Assembly (NCBI GenBank): GCA_029961685.1
Contig: JARWKL010000008.1
Location: 6,574,501 to 6,638,500 of the forward strand
Length of the DNA: 64,000 nucleotides
Reading direction: 5' to 3'
DNA from: Aristolochia californica
Taxonomy: Eukaryota; Streptophyta; Magnoliopsida; Piperales; Aristolochiaceae
Position 1 is the stretch's first letter, and each line of letters opens with the position of its first letter. A program made the translations under genes and the position numbers. A model generated the notes under the pieces. That model saw only the letters and a program-made list of their open reading frames with translations. It searched no databases and was not told where the DNA came from. Shown piece after piece: positions 45,473 to 58,709 of the stretch.

Positions 45473-48400
45473 TCAACGAATCCAATCTTGCAAACCATTT
45501 ACAAATTGAAAATACATAATTCTCCAAGACCTTTTGAATAGTATAATTTCAAACACACTTATGAAGCTAACTGCAAATCCATGAGTAATGCCAACATAGA
45601 TCCATCTCATTTTAGATACATCTTCAAACTCTTCGTCACCAAAAGGTTGGACTAGAATTTGATCTCTCTCATCACTTTTACATTCTTTTCTCAAAGGATA
45701 TCCACAAAGACCTTCATTACCCACATAAATCGATTCATCATTGAGGGTATCAAGTTGATTACCTGATGGAATTATGCCAAACAAATTATTGTATGAAAGG
45801 TTGAGATGACTCAAAAATGTCAAACTCACAATAGCCAGAGGAATCAACCCAGAATGATGCTTGAAAAATTTAGATTTATTAATTTAAGCAACCTTCCAAT
45901 GCTCTGTGGGAGCTTCCCGAAAAATTGATTCACTGACAAGTTCAAACCATTCAAACCAATAAAATTACTTTCCAACTTCTTCTGAGATTATTTCTGACAA
46001 ATTGTTGTTTGAGAGATCTAAAGTAATAACCAATGAAAGAGTGGTAGTGTATTCATACAAAAACCAATTTGATCAACATGCTAACCTTTTCTTGGTAATA
46101 GTTGCTCCCATAGTCAAGTGTATTGTTTATAATACGATTGATTCTCATGGCAGTGAAATTGGTTATACCTCTAGGAATGACTTATGTCAAACAATTATGT
46201 GACACATCAAGGACTTGCAAATAACTCAAACTTCATAGTTTCGGGATAGTTCCAGTAAACATGTTGGACCTCAATTGGAGTATTCGAGGGGAAGACAACC
46301 TTACTCCAATCCAACTTGGAAGAGTTCCGCTGAATTCGTTCCCACTAAGGTCAAGAGTTTGCAAACTAGTATAATTTTTAAAAAAATGAAGGAAGTTCCC
46401 TTGACAATTTATTCTTCTCAAGGTGCAAGCTTTGTATATTAACAAATTGAATGGAAAACCATGAAGTATTGCTAGATAAATGGTTTGCCTTCAAATCAAG
46501 CACTTTGAGAGATCCACAGTTAACCAAGGTTGGGGGTATGCCTCCAATGAAATTGTTATGCGAAAGATTAAGAATTTTTAATTTTTCATCTTACTAAGTA
46601 GAGGAGGAATTACACTAGAAAATTGACTATATGAGAAATCAAAATATATGACGGGGTTTGTGAGAAAGGGTATGGGATATGTGAACTTGTTGTTGTAGCT
46701 CAGATCAATCATTGTATATGAATTAGTGGAAGTGTAATGTATGGAGATGAACTTGAAATATTATTCTTACTGAGGTTCAAAGATTGAAGCTGAGAAGTGA
46801 TGTTCTCAAACCAAGCTGGTATATAACCCCCGGATATTTGAGAGAGATCTAGGTAAGTGAGTTTTTTTTTTTGAGTTTGAAGCCATAGGGGAAATTGTGG
46901 GCCAAGATGACAAGATCCAAGATAGAGATATTCAACTTGAAAAGGAGGAACCCAATCTATAGGAAGATGAAACTCTAGTGAATTTTATGATAGGTCTAGG
47001 GTGGCTAGGTTGTTGAGAATTCAAAAATGCTTTTCAAGTACAACACATTCAAACATACTATATTCAATTCTAAGCACTTTCATAGATGTAGGAACGGGTC
47101 TAGGAAATCTACCATTCAAGATGTATAAGTTGGTTAGATTTGTTAAGGAGCATAACCAATCAACCTTCGGCGCAATGGAATCTTCAAAAACATTTGAGGA
47201 CAAAGTGTGCAGGTTGTGTATGTTTCCCATTTGGTTTAGAAAGCCCTTCATGGTTAGATTCCATTTTGCGCTTCCCAAGAAAATATGAGTAAGAGAGGTC
47301 ATATTACCAATAGATACTGTAATTTCTCCATATAATTGAACATTATCAAGTTCAATCTGCCACTAAATAGATTTGAGCAATTTACTTTAAGGTTATAATT
47401 ATATGACATAGAGTTCCTCTAAGTGAGGCAACGGTTCAAAGTCTAAAGAAATATTTCCATAGAAGTCACTAGAACTAAGATCCAAATAACGCAATTGTAT
47501 AAGATTGAGAAATGAGGGCATTGGAGGGAAACTTGAAAGATAAGTTTGCCATATTTCAAGTATCTGTAGGGAAGAATGTGAGGTAATTACATGAAACCAG
47601 TGAGAACCTACCATGGAAACATTAACGAAATTCATCCCTATGTGCTTCAGAGATGACATATTTACCATCCAGTCAAGACTATCTGCATGCAAACTTGAAT
47701 AGGAAAATCCAAAAACTCAAGACAAGAACAATTTCCAAGATGGAAAGGAATTTTCCCGCTGAATCTTGCATACGACAAGCTCAAATGCCTCAACTCCTTT
47801 AATGAACCGAGAAAATCCGGAATTTTAACTCCATAGAAAGAGTTCCCACTCAAGTCAAGGTGTTGGAGATGTTTTAGTTGCAACAACACTGCATCGATTT
47901 GGCCACTCTATGTAACGTCACTACAATTATCTAGTTTAGAGATAATTGGAGTACAAGGACCGTGAAGATGAAGTTGGATCACATGCCTTATTTCATTGTG
48001 GCATGTAACACCCTGTTGTGGTCCTAGGGTTAAGTGTTTTGTTTTCGCTACCTACTAGATCAGTCTTTTGGGTAGTATTGGCTAGGTACTTAACATTTTG
48101 TATCAGAGTTATACCGCTATTACAAGTTCGAATCCCGGAGGGAGTGACCTAGAGTTAGACATGGTTAGAGCAACAAAATGGGGCCACGTTGCCAGAGTGA
48201 GGCTGTCGTGGATGTCGACTCGTAACGGTGGGAGTATTATTGTGGTTCTAGGTTTAAGTGCTTGGTTTTCCACTACCTACCAGATCAATTTTTTTGGGTA
48301 ATATTGGCTAGGTACTTAACATTTGGTATCAGAGTTATACCAATGTTGAGAGTTTGAATCCCGGAGGGGGTGACCTAGTGCCAGATATGGTTAGAGTGAC

Positions 48401-49181
48401 AAAAGTGGGCCACGTCGCTAGAGTGAGGCCATCGTGGATGTTGGCTCGTAACGGTGGGAGTATTGTTGTGGTCCTAAGGTTAAGTGATTGGTTTTCTATT
48501 ACCTACCAGATCGGTTTTTTGGGTAGTATTGACTAGGTACTTAATATTTGGTATCAGAGTTATACCATTGTCGTGAGTTCGAATCCCGGTTGGGGTGACC
48601 TAGAGCCAAACATGGTTAGAGTGACAAAAGAGGGCCACGTCGCTAGAGTGAGGTCACCGTGGACGTCGGATTGTAATGGTGGGAGTATTGTTGTGGTCCT
48701 GGGGTTAAGTGTTTGGCTTTTCGCTACCTACTAGCTCGGTCTTTTGGGTAGTATTGTCTAGGTAATTAACATTTGGTATCAAAGCTATACCACTATTACG
48801 AGTTCGAATCCTGGAGGGGGCAACCTAGAGCCAAACGTGGTTAGAGCGACAAAAGTGGGCCATGTCGCTAAAGTGAGGTCGTCGTGGACATCGGCTCACA
48901 ATGGTGGGAGTATTGTTGTGGTCTTGGGGTTATGTGTTTGGCTTTTGGCTATCTACGAGATCGGTCTTTTGGATAGTATTGGCTAGGTACTTAAAAACAC
49001 CCTTCCACTTAAAGTAATCTTGAGTATCATCCCAGGAGGTAAGAAGATTGGATGGATCAATGAGCTTGCTTCTGAACTTGGTATGTGCCTCTCTCTCCAC
49101 ATCGAAGCAACCCACTTGTGAGAACTGATCCCCTTTCATAATATACCCAACAAACGAATTCACAATTGAAGTCGCCTCCAA
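45473..49181 (-). pseudogene. RLP-D: broken eLRR receptor-like protein gene with TRIM insertion
   Basis: It holds the best preserved C-terminus: 45473-45847 is open through the last LRR ('FLSHLNLSYNNLFGIIPSGNQ'), C-cap ('NEGLCGYPLRKECKSDERD'), acidic stretch ('FGDEEFEDVSKM'), membrane span ('WIYVGITHGFAVSFISVFE') and a basic-start tail ending 'GLQDWIR'. LRR blocks lie at 46233-46445, 47021-47302, 47399-47692 and 47662-47889. The N-terminal segment (48998-49181) starts at TTG, and reads 'GCFDVEREAHTKFRSKLIDP' and 'NLLTSWDD'. The signal peptide is shortened by a deletion compared with RLP-C. Stops and frameshifts between blocks and the TRIM array make it a pseudogene. Confidence 0.9.
48014..48997 (+). 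mobile_element. Tandem TRIM array 3 inside RLP-D
   Basis: Same structure as arrays 1 and 2, flanked by CACCC at 48009-48013 and 48998-49002. The last LTR ends TTAAAA instead of TTAACA. By eye it is closest to array 1. Confidence 0.93.
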
Positions 49182-52100
49182 GTATTAGACACTAACTCCC
49201 TTCCCCTTTAGCCGAATGCAACTACATGTAGTTGACAAAACAATCTAGTGGCAAAATAAATAAAAAAGCCTGTAAATCCCTTTCTCTTCTCTCTCTCATG
49301 CTTTACTTCTTTAATTCAGGACGCATTGAATTCATTAAATAGGTGTCCAAATGGTAAGCGAGAGATTTGCATTTTTTGTATTTTTTGTTTATTTCATGAC
49401 GATGATGATAAGAAAAAATTTGGCAACTATTAGACTTCGTCATAGAAAGACTGTGTATCTCGATTTTGCTTTACGAGACTTTATGGCCTAATGTTCTAAA
49501 GTTCTAATGGCCGTAAAGATTTTAAGGCCATAAAATCTGATTTGGCTATTAGAACTTTAGACTTTATGGCCTTTTAGTCTAGAAACGTAAATGTGGAGCA
49601 AATCGAAATCGATTTTAATAAGGATAGATGTGGGTCGCCTCGAAAATCTAATATGTATAGATTAACACAAAATCCAATTGATGCTATTGATATATGGGAG
49701 ATTTACACCCCATGAAACTCTCATATTTTTAAATAAAAAAAATTTTAAAAGCCACATTATTTCTACCGTATCCATATAAAAAACTTTAAATAACCTAATT
49801 AGATTAAGAGAACATTTAAGATACACCTGTTTTGACTAGGATAAATATATAGATGATTGTTTGAAGTTTAGAAATATTTTATAAAAATTACGAACAACTT
49901 TGGTTCAGGAAACGATACTATGGACCGTTCTTCCTACCATCGGACACAAACGTGTGATAAGATATAGCTTTTAGTCTTGCGTTGCTCATCGGATAACTCC
50001 ACTCCCTTCTGCTCTTGAGATTTCTCGCGGAGCGAGTTTGAACTCCTATGGTTTCTTGGGTGGTGAATCTGATAGGCCCACCTTTTTTCCAAGCCTCCCA
50101 TTGTTTCTTTTCTTGCTTGAAATAATTGCGACAAACATGCATTTGAACCGTCCTCATGAACACTCTGTTTAAGTGTTTTTCATTGGAAATCAGAGCAGTT
50201 TTCAGTCCATTCATCTTCTGTTTTCTATCATAAGAAAGAATAGGTCATATTATGTGTTTTTATGATAGCATCAAACCGAACCGGTTCACGAATAACTAGA
50301 GCTTGGCTTGGAGCCAGCTCGGTTCTATTCGAATAAATCCCATCTCGGATCGAATTCGAGATCAGTTTTTTATTTGTTTAAGTAAACGAGCCGAACTTGA
50401 ATAAGCGGTGATTCTATTCGTGAGCTCATGAAAACAATAGAGAGCTTCTTGGTTTCATTGTAACCCTAGCTTCTCTCTATTGAAGACAATAAATTTCCAA
50501 TATCATATATATGAGATGTATCTAAGACTAGTTTTCATAGTCACCAATCCACAGATTCTATGCCTCTCTCCAATATTTTTTGGACTAGAGCCAATCTTGG
50601 TTCCTCGTTCAGGGCCATTGAGATCTCTGCTTCATCAACCAAGTAGATGTCAAATTGTTTTTTATTCAAAAATCAGAATTATCTAGGTGTCAATTGTAAG
50701 CCTTCAAGAACTTATGTTTGTAAATTTTAATATATTTTTTAATATATAATTACATAATATTTTGATTGTATTTATTTTTAAATGCAATTTTCCACAAAAG
50801 ATTCAACAAATTCGAGGAAATGATATAATTTTACTCCAATATTAGTTTTTAATGGTCACTTTTTCCCTTCAAGGAATCTTCCATGAGGTAAACGCAAGAC
50901 ACTAAAAAAAAGTTATATTCTTAACACAATCATGTTATTAATTTTAATGCACTTCTAAAAAAAACTATTTAGAAGTGTTATTACCTGAATAAATGAAAGC
51001 CAGTTTTAAGACCGACAATACAAAGGCCCAATTATCTTAGGAGAGATTCACTAGACAAAGATTATCACGTCTTTTAAAAAGAGGAAAAATTATCAGGTAT
51101 CAATGAATTAAAGAATAATGGGGAATGACTTGAGAAATGTGAACACATGGAGTTTTATTCATAATCTAATAGTCAATTTAAGCCACTAACATTAATTTTA
51201 TAGTGCTCCCACAATAAAAAAAGAAAAAAAATGTTGGCATACATTCATTTGGACATTAATATAAAAGAAAGGATTACGCTTACCTACCAGTCAATCAATC
51301 AAACTTTATCGCTCTTTCCTACTCTCTCTACAAAACTACCGGACTTGCTACAAATCAAACAATTTGCTCTCTCTCTTTCTCTCTCAACCGTTAGCAATAC
51401 GTTTCAAATATGACTTCCTATACTAAGTAAGATTTCTTTCTCTTTCAACCTCTCTCTCAATCACACTCCAAATCGAAATCGAATTTAATAGGGATAGAAC
51501 TGGGGTGGGCTCGAAAGTCTGATATGTATCAATTACCGAAAAATCCAATTCATATTATTGGTATATGGGAGATTTACAACCTATGATGTCTCAATGGACT
51601 TAATAGGACAATACTCTCATACTTTTTAAAAATTAAAATTCTCAAAATTTCATTATTTCCGATATATTCTTATAAAAATCGAGATACACCTGTTTTGAAT
51701 ATGATAAGTATATAAGTGTTTGTTTGAATTAGGGTAGAACTTGAGAATTTTATCTCAGAAAGCTAAAAAAAATGTAAAAAAAAAAAAAAAGAAGGCATTA
51801 GAAGTTCAGAACATACACATTTATACATCACTAGAAAATAAAAATTTAGAGACATAACTCGTAAAAATGAATCCGAGCAACCAACTTGAGAAGAATGAAC
51901 CCTGTTGAATAAGAGACACACAGATAAAACCCATTAGCATACCTTTCCAAGAGGTGCTCTCCATGTCGAAAGAGATCGACAGAAAGATTCTCACTGAAGT
52001 ACATTCTTTCGCCCATCCTCTTTTTATAGAGACGCACTCTACAAGCTTCCTTTCATTTAACGTCTGTCACAATCTGTTGAATCGTATTTGCCTAAGAAAG

Positions 52101-52529
52101 CTGGCGAGGAAGATGACTTCTTATACCCCTTGTGTTGCTGATATTGTAGCCACTAAATTGAGCAGATAAATAGAAAATCAAGTTTTTTCAAATCTTTCAG
52201 TTCTTTCAGATTTTACAACCACACACCGACGTTTCAATGACTTGATGGTCCCAGATGGAAAGCGATAATGGTACTTGATGTGTTAACTTCGTCTAACAAG
52301 ACTGCTGGAATTTCTTGCCTAGATGCTTGCTGATAGAAGAGTTATATGGAAGAAATGGAAGGCTGATAACTTCCTGTTTCTCTTTTCTTAAGGTGCTAGA
52401 ACCAGGCTCTCATCTCTTATGCAAAAGACAGAAAGATGCTCAAACCAGCTTTTGTCATCTCTCTCTCACTCTTCTCCCTCTAATTCAGCTCCAATGCCAT
52501 ATAGTTGTTGCCGTTAAAAAAACTCTTAC
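49182..52529. other. RLP-D upstream flank, duplicate of 3001-6392
   Basis: No gene is recognised. It carries the hairpin copy near 49490-49560, the TCGA-rich motif near 50275-50450, the CT-rich tract near 51310-51390 and the candidate minus-strand TATA/ATG arrangement near 51960-52030. An A-rich run at 51777-51790 differs in length from its partner near 5623. Confidence 0.6.
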
Positions 52530-52728
52530 GTGGCTGGCCCTTGGATGGGTCGATAGGTCCGCCCATCCATGTGCTCAATGAATCATCTCGTCTCTCATGT
52601 CCTATTCCCATATTGACGAGGTAACGGCCAGAGGACGGACTTGCGAGTTGGAAAATCGGCATGACTTGACCGGGGAAAACATCCCAGCGGTATTTCAGAA
52701 AAATTTCAGCAATCATGTTGGTTCTTTC
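52530..52728 (-). pseudogene. Second copy of the unidentified exon, cut by copia-3
   Basis: Same frame, splice donor and truncation point as 6393-6591, with a few substitutions ('NMGIGHERRDDSLS' against 'NMEIGLERRVDSLS'). CTTTC at 52724-52728 is the left target duplication. The right one was lost with the 3' LTR. Confidence 0.4.
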
Positions 52729-53183
52729 TGCTAGGAAATTCACATTTCCTATTCTAATTTGGGTAACATATTTATTATGCAATTATATTTTATATTATTA
52801 ATAGAATGGGCTGAAATTAAGTGATCTAATTTTTTTAAGCCCATTAAGGAATGGATCATGGATATGGGCTATAAATATGGGACAATTGAGTAGATACCAT
52901 AGGGAATTATGGGAACCCTATATAAAGAGACACAACATGGTTATGGTCCCCAATATATTAAATCACACACAGTTTCCCTTCTCCCCATTCGGAAGAGAGA
53001 CGAAGGTCCCATTGAGGAATAAGGCGATTTAGTTGAGGAAGACCACATCCGTTCTTATCATTCATCACAGTAAATTCCGCATCAGAATACAAAATTCACG
53101 GAATGGATCCAAGTATGTTTTTAATCCTAATATTCTAGCATGTTGTAAATTCTGGATTAGAATTTACTATTACGGATCTAACA
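52729..53183 (+). repeat. Copia-3 5' LTR
   Basis: 455 bp, TGCTAGG to CTAACA. The third base is C instead of T, which weakens the terminal inverted repeat. The TATA box is kept (CTATATAAAG near 52919). The tRNA-Met PBS TGGTATCAGAGCAG follows at 53186. Confidence 0.95.
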
Positions 53184-53269
53184 AGTGGTATCAGAGCAGT
53201 TCTGTTAGATTATTAGGATTTCTAGATTAATTCATGGAATGTAGAAAAAAAAATTCCACGAAATTCGTA

Positions 53270-54640
53270 TTTTGGGTTGTGAGTTCGTCGGCGTCGCCAT
53301 CGGGTGGAGGATGGCGTTGCAGCGTCCGCTGGGATACGCTGCAACGACTTTGATTGCTGGCCACCAGTGGAGACCACCCCCACCATCTCTCTGCACGTGG
53401 CAGAGAGGGCGACGGAAACCCTTCTCTCTGCGCGTGGCAGAGAGGGCGACGAAACACCCCTCCCCCCCGTTTCTCTCTGCGCGTGAGCAGAGAGGGCGAC
53501 GGAAGAAGCCACAAAGCCTATCGATGAAGCGACATCCGGCGGGAAGAGGGGGAGGCAACAGAGGAAACCTGTCATCGGATGGAATCCGAATAGTGATCGG
53601 TGGCTCAGAGACTTCGGGCGAATGGCAGTGCCGACAACCGAGTGTCCAACACTGCAACGCCCGTCAGAAAGAATGGGCGATAGCAACACCTGTCGGGTGC
53701 GCTGTCGTGGCCCTTGGGTGACAGCAGTGCCTGTCGGGCGTGCTGCCGTGGCCCTTGGGCGGCAGAACCGCCTGTCGGGAGGGCTGTTGTCGCCGAGTCA
53801 CCGGGCGCGCTGCCATGCCCCTTGGGCAACTGTTGTGGGATTGCATCCGTTGGGCAACGGGCGCGCTGCTATGTCCGTTGGACAAACTGCAACGCGCCAT
53901 AAAAAAAATTATTCTTGGGGTTTGTCAAATTTACCTAATGAGATTGACTCGAGTGAGTCAACTCGAATCGGTTGCTACAGATCGGGTCGACTCGAACTAA
54001 GCTAGCTCGACTGAACTGACTTTTACGTTTGGCGTATATGCCCAATAAGGCTGCTCATATTTGTTTGTTACATCTGACTAAATGTTTTGTTTATATATAT
54101 TACATTACAAAATATTTATCGTAGCTCTAAGGAAATAAAGGCCAATACCGCAGTGCCAAGGGGAGCGGTGCCACAATGTTGGCAACAAAATAAATATATA
54201 TATATATTTGTTTAGTTGGTCTAGTATTTTTAGTCAAATTGTTTGAAGCTACATGTTACCAAAATAACCTCTATAGTGTAGTATAATTTTGACTATAATA
54301 GATGTTTGTACGAAGTTATTTAAGCAAATTGTGCTCGGTTCAAAGGAAGACACAATTTGGCCAAACCAACAACGTACCTGTGATGATAAATGCGTGACAA
54401 TTTCATGTGAACAATAGTCGGTCCAAAGAAAGGCTATTTTTTGACAGAACTGATTGTCAGTACTTAATCATTGCACTGAGAGTACCACTTACAATTAATT
54501 TCTCTGTCCAAAGACTAGGAATTAATGTTGTACTAGGAATCTTGAGATGGGTCCCCAATTTGGATTTTATTTTGTACTTGTCTATTTTACTTTATATGAC
54601 ATGCTAGTTAATGTGAGTATGTTTGTTTATTTTGTTTTGG
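53270..54640 (+). repeat. Copia-3 leader with shorter GC-rich minisatellites
   Basis: Corresponds to 7130-8740 of copia-1 with fewer copies of the ~40-bp unit (about two against four) and a short (AT)n tract near 54192. It retains ~70 bp (about 54453-54520) that copia-1 lost between ACAGAACT and AGACTAGG. Open frames on both strands are composition artefacts. Confidence 0.8.
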
Positions 54641-54649
54641 ATCCAGTTT

Positions 54650-55790
54650 TTGTTGCTACTGCTTCAAATGTTACTGCTCAAATAAGAAGCATTCCAATGT
54701 TAAGCGGGACGAATTTTAGGGCCTAGAAAGATACTGTGGAAATTGTCCTTAGTTGCTTGGATTTAGATCTTGCACTTCGGGTAGAGCCACCCATTTCTAC
54801 TCCTGATAACCTCAATGAGGTTAAAATTTAGAAGTGGGAGCGCTCTAACTGAATGTGTTTGATGATCATGAAACGCTCGATTCCGGAGGCGTTTCGAGGC
54901 TCTATGACAGAGAGCGCGAGCGCCAAGAAGTTCCAAGAAGAAATTGAACAATATTTTGCCAAGAATGAAAAATCTGAGGCGAGTATCCTTTTGGCTAAAC
55001 TCGTTTTGATGAAGTATAAAGGCAAAGGGAACATAAGAGAGTACATCATGGAAATGTCTCATCTTGCATCAAAACTCAAGTCACTTAAGTTAGAGCTGTC
55101 TGAGGACTTGTTCGTGCACTTGGTTCTTATTTCTCTTCCTACACACTTTGGCCAATTCAAAGTGAGTTATAACACTCAGAAGGACAAATGGTCCCTAAAT
55201 GAGCTTATATCTCACTGTGTGCAAGAAGAAGAGAGGCAGCAACGGGATAAGACTGAAAGTGCTCACTTGGCCTCAACCTCTCAATACAAGAAGAAGAAGA
55301 GAGGTAAGGATACTGCGGTATGTTCTTCTTGTTACTTACCATTGCGCCAAAAGACCGGTCTTTTAGCGAAGGCGCAACATGCATATTAAAGACAAGTCAT
55401 TCCAACACTCCCCCGCACGGGGAACACCCGTGTACAAATGCAAATGCACAATCCCACCTATACGGGGACGGCCAAAGACAAAGTCCCACCTATGCGGGGA
55501 CAAAACAAAGACAAAGTCCCACCTATGCGGGGACGAAACAAATGGGGGGAGCGGGACTCGAACTCGAGACCACCTGCTCTGATACCATGTTACTTACCAT
55601 TGCGCCAAAAGACCGGTCTTTTAGCGAAGGCGCATCATGCATATTAAAAACAAGTCATTCCAACACTTCTCAGACTAAGAAACAGAAGAAGTACGCTAAG
55701 GAGTTTACCTGCTTCTTGTGCAAGAAGTCGGGACATATGAAAAAGGATTGTCCCAAGTACGCCGCCTGATGTGTAAAGAAGGGTATGCCT
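54650..55790 (+). pseudogene. Copia-3 gag relic, split by a TRIM
   Basis: Shares with copia-1 the TAG at the Trp codon (54724) and the TGA at the Arg codon (about 54851), and adds TAG near 54829. The region 54853-55325 is open and matches the copia-2 gag core. The TRIM lies between 'TAVCSS' and 'QTKKQKK'. After it, the lysine tail reads through TAC, where the other copies have TAG, into the CCHC knuckle CFLCKKSGHMKKDC. Confidence 0.88.
55330..55665 (-). mobile_element. TRIM element nested in copia-3 gag
   Basis: Two 78-bp LTRs (55330-55407 and 55588-55665) differ at two positions by eye. The target duplication is CTTCT (55325-55329 and 55666-55670). On the minus strand the PBS TGGTATCAGAGCAGGTGG follows the first LTR directly. 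The internal segment holds near-perfect repeats of CCCACCTATGCGGGGAC. The other two copia copies show the uninterrupted site. Noncoding. Confidence 0.96.
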
Positions 55791-57230
55791 CTAACTTTAG
55801 TTTGTTTTGAAGTTAATTTAGCTTCTGTACCTAAAGACACTTGGTGGGTGGATTCTGGTGCTACCACTCACATTATTATGTCTTTGTAGGGTTGCTTGTG
55901 GAACTGACCGCCAAGTGATGCTGAAAAATTCATCTTTGTGGGCGATGGCAATAAAGTTGCAGTAGAGGCTATAGGAACTTTTAGATTACAATTAAGCACT
56001 GGATTTTATTTGGATTTATTTGAGACATTTGTTACACCATCTTTTAGGCGGAATTTAATTTTTATTTCCATTTTGGACAAATCAGGTTTTTCTTGTTCTT
56101 TTGGAAATAATAAAGTTTGTCGCTACCAAAATTCAAATTTTGTTGGTTTCAGTCCCTTAATTGATAATCTATATATGCTTGATGTTGTTAATTCCTATAG
56201 AGAAATATTGCAGATTAGTCCACGTGGTACGAAGCAAAAATTGAGTGAGAATTCCACCACATTATGGCACAAACGTTTAGGACATATCTCTCAACAGAGA
56301 ATTCAAAAGCTTGTGTCAGATGGAATTCTTGAACCCCTAGATACTACAAATTTCCAAGTTTGTGTTAAGTGCATCAAGGGGAAACAAACAAATGTTAGAA
56401 AATTAGGTGCTGAAAGAGCTAATGTCTTAGAACTTATACATACAGATATTTGTGGTCCATTCCCTAGAGCTTCATGGAATGGCCAACAGTTACTTCATTA
56501 CGTTCATAGACGATTACTCTAGATTCAGTTACCTATATTTAATACATGAGAAATCACAATCACTGGACGTTTTCAAGTCTTTCAAAGCTGAAGTTGAACT
56601 TCAACTTGGAAAGAAAATCAAGGTTGTTAAATCTGACCGTGGTGGTGAATACTACGGACGGTATGATGGATCAGGAGAACAATGTCCAGGACCCTTCGCG
56701 ATTTTTCTCAAAGAGTGTGGAGTTGTTCCGCAATACACCATGTCGGGCAAACCCAACATGAACGGTGTTGCAGAGTGACGAAACCGAACTCTTAAGGATA
56801 TGGTAAGGACTATGATCAGTCATTCCTCTTTGCCAAAGCCACTTTGGGGAGAAGCTCTCAAGACCGTAGTGTACATCCTTAACAGGGTACCGAGCAAAGC
56901 AGTTGCCCAAACCCCCTATGAACTTTGGACAGGCAAGAAGCCTAGCATTAGGCACTTGTACATTTGGGGTTGTCCAGCTGAGGCACGGCCTTATAGGACA
57001 CATGAAAGAAAACTGGACTCAAGGACGGTTAGCTGTTATTTCACTGGTTACGCTAAACGCTCTCGGGGTAATAAGTTTTACGATCCCAGATCACGATCCT
57101 TCTTTGAAACGGGAAATGTGAGATTCCTTGAGGATATCGAGTTTGGAGGGGAAGAAAACATAAGGAATGTTGTCTTTGAAGAACAATCTGTTATTGATAG
57201 TGATCAAGTCTTCATACTTATTGCTGTTCA
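55791..57230 (+). pseudogene. Copia-3 protease and integrase relic
   Basis: The DSGATTH motif is present near 55851-55871, then TAG in place of Gln near 55888. The zinc-domain Cys pair is intact ('CVKCIKG'). The one-base frameshift shared by all copies lies near 56491. '[14 protein letters not shown]' is present and TGA at 56776-56778 follows the catalytic Glu, as in copia-1. Confidence 0.88.
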
Positions 57231-58709
57231 AAACACAATTCAGGCATTAGAGGATAATGTTCAGGCTCTTATTCCTGACATTGTTCAAGATCAAGACAAC
57301 AATGAGATTCTTCCTCTTGCACCACTTTTAGTACAAACTCAACCACCTCAAGAAGTGCCATTAAGGAGATCCACTAGGGAGAGGAGAAATGCGATTCCAA
57401 ATGATTATATTATATTTCTCCAAGAACATGAGGATGGCATCGGATTGACAAAAGATGACCTAATTAACTTATGTCAAGCCTTGCGCAGTTCTAACGCTCA
57501 AAAGTGGATTGATGCCATGAAGGATGAGATAACGTCTATGAATGACAATGACGTTTGGGATCTCATCGAGTTGCCTAAAGGTAAGAAGCCCATTGGATAT
57601 TTAAAACCAAGAGGGATTCAAAGGGCAATGTCGAGAGATATAAGACTCGTCTAGTCGCTAAAGGCTTTACTCAAAGGGAAGGCATAGACTATAAAGAGAC
57701 TTTATCTCCGGTATCTTCGAAAGACTCTTTTAGAACAATAATGACACTAGTGGCTCATTTAGATCTAGAGCTACATCAGATGGATGTCAAAGCTGTGTTT
57801 CTCAATGGAGACATTGATGAGACGATTTATATGGTACAACCAGAAAAATTTGTATCTGGTGATCCAAAGTCTATGGTCTGTAAATTGAAGAAATCCATCT
57901 ATGGGCTCAAACAAGCTTCCCGTCAATGGTATCATAAGTTCAGTGTGAGCAAATACATCTTCCTGATATTATATGTCGATGATATTCTAGTCGCTCATAG
58001 CGATATAGGCTTACTGTACGAAACCAAGAAATTTCTGAAGAAGAAATTCGAGATGAAAGATCTTGGTTATGCCTCTTTTGTATTAGGTATACAGATACTT
58101 AGAGATCGTTCTCAAGGTATCCTTATGTTGTCACAAAAGAGCTATATTGATAAGGTGTTGAGTAGATTCGGCATGAAAGATAGTAAACCAGGTGACACAC
58201 CCGTCGCTAAAGGAGACAAGTTTAGTCTCAAACAGTGCCCTAAAAATGATCTTGAAAGAACAGAGATACAGAAAATTCCCTATGCATCGGTAGTAGGGAT
58301 TTTAATGTACGCTCAAGTTTGTACTCATCCCGACATAGCATTTATACTAGGAATTCTAGGCAGGTATTTGAGTAATCGGGGTATGCAACATTGGAAGGCA
58401 GCCAAATGCGTGATCCGTTATTTGAGGAGAACAAAAGACTACATGATTACTTATCGGAGATCAGACAGTTTAGAGATCATTGGGTTCTCTGACTCCGACT
58501 TTGCCGGATGCCAAGATAGCAGACGCTCCACATCAGGCTTCATCTTTATGTTGGGTGAAGGAGCTATCTCATGGAAGTTTGCTATGCAAACTCTCATAGC
58601 TTCTTCAACCATGGCTGCAGAGTTCATTGCTTGTTTTGAGGCATCCAACCACGGAATATGGTTGCTAGGAGCTCGACAAAGTCAAAGTTTATTGATTTCA
58701 AGTTTCTAG
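57231..58709 (+). pseudogene. Copia-3 reverse transcriptase-RNase H relic
   Basis: A 10-bp deletion within '[11 protein letters not shown]' (near 57595) breaks the frame. RT resumes with 'QMDVKAVFLNG' and YVDD (about 57971-57982), preceded by a deletion longer than in the other copies. RNase H reads 'GFSDSDFAG' and 'STSGFIF', then loses ~0.1 kb, including the 'YCDNNSA' Asp, after 'HGIWL'. Not functional. Confidence 0.88.

Larger units (their letters stand above)
44517..50675. repeat. Tandem ~6.15-kb unit S2b (RLP-D unit)
   Basis: Second copy of the unit at 38373-44516. From 46196 onward it also matches 1-4528, and it is visibly closer to that block than to S2a, for example in the LRR and TRIM sequences. 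Confidence 0.92.
46196..52728 (+). repeat. Segmental duplication block S1b (paired with 1-6591)
   Basis: Partner of S1a, offset by about 46.1-46.2 kb with small indels. The similarity carries on into copia-3, which sits at the same target as copia-1. Confidence 0.93.

Noticed and set aside
45473..49181. RLP-D as a functional receptor gene
   Set aside because: The C-terminus is well kept, but the start is TTG, LRR blocks lie in different frames, and a TRIM array interrupts the N-cap.
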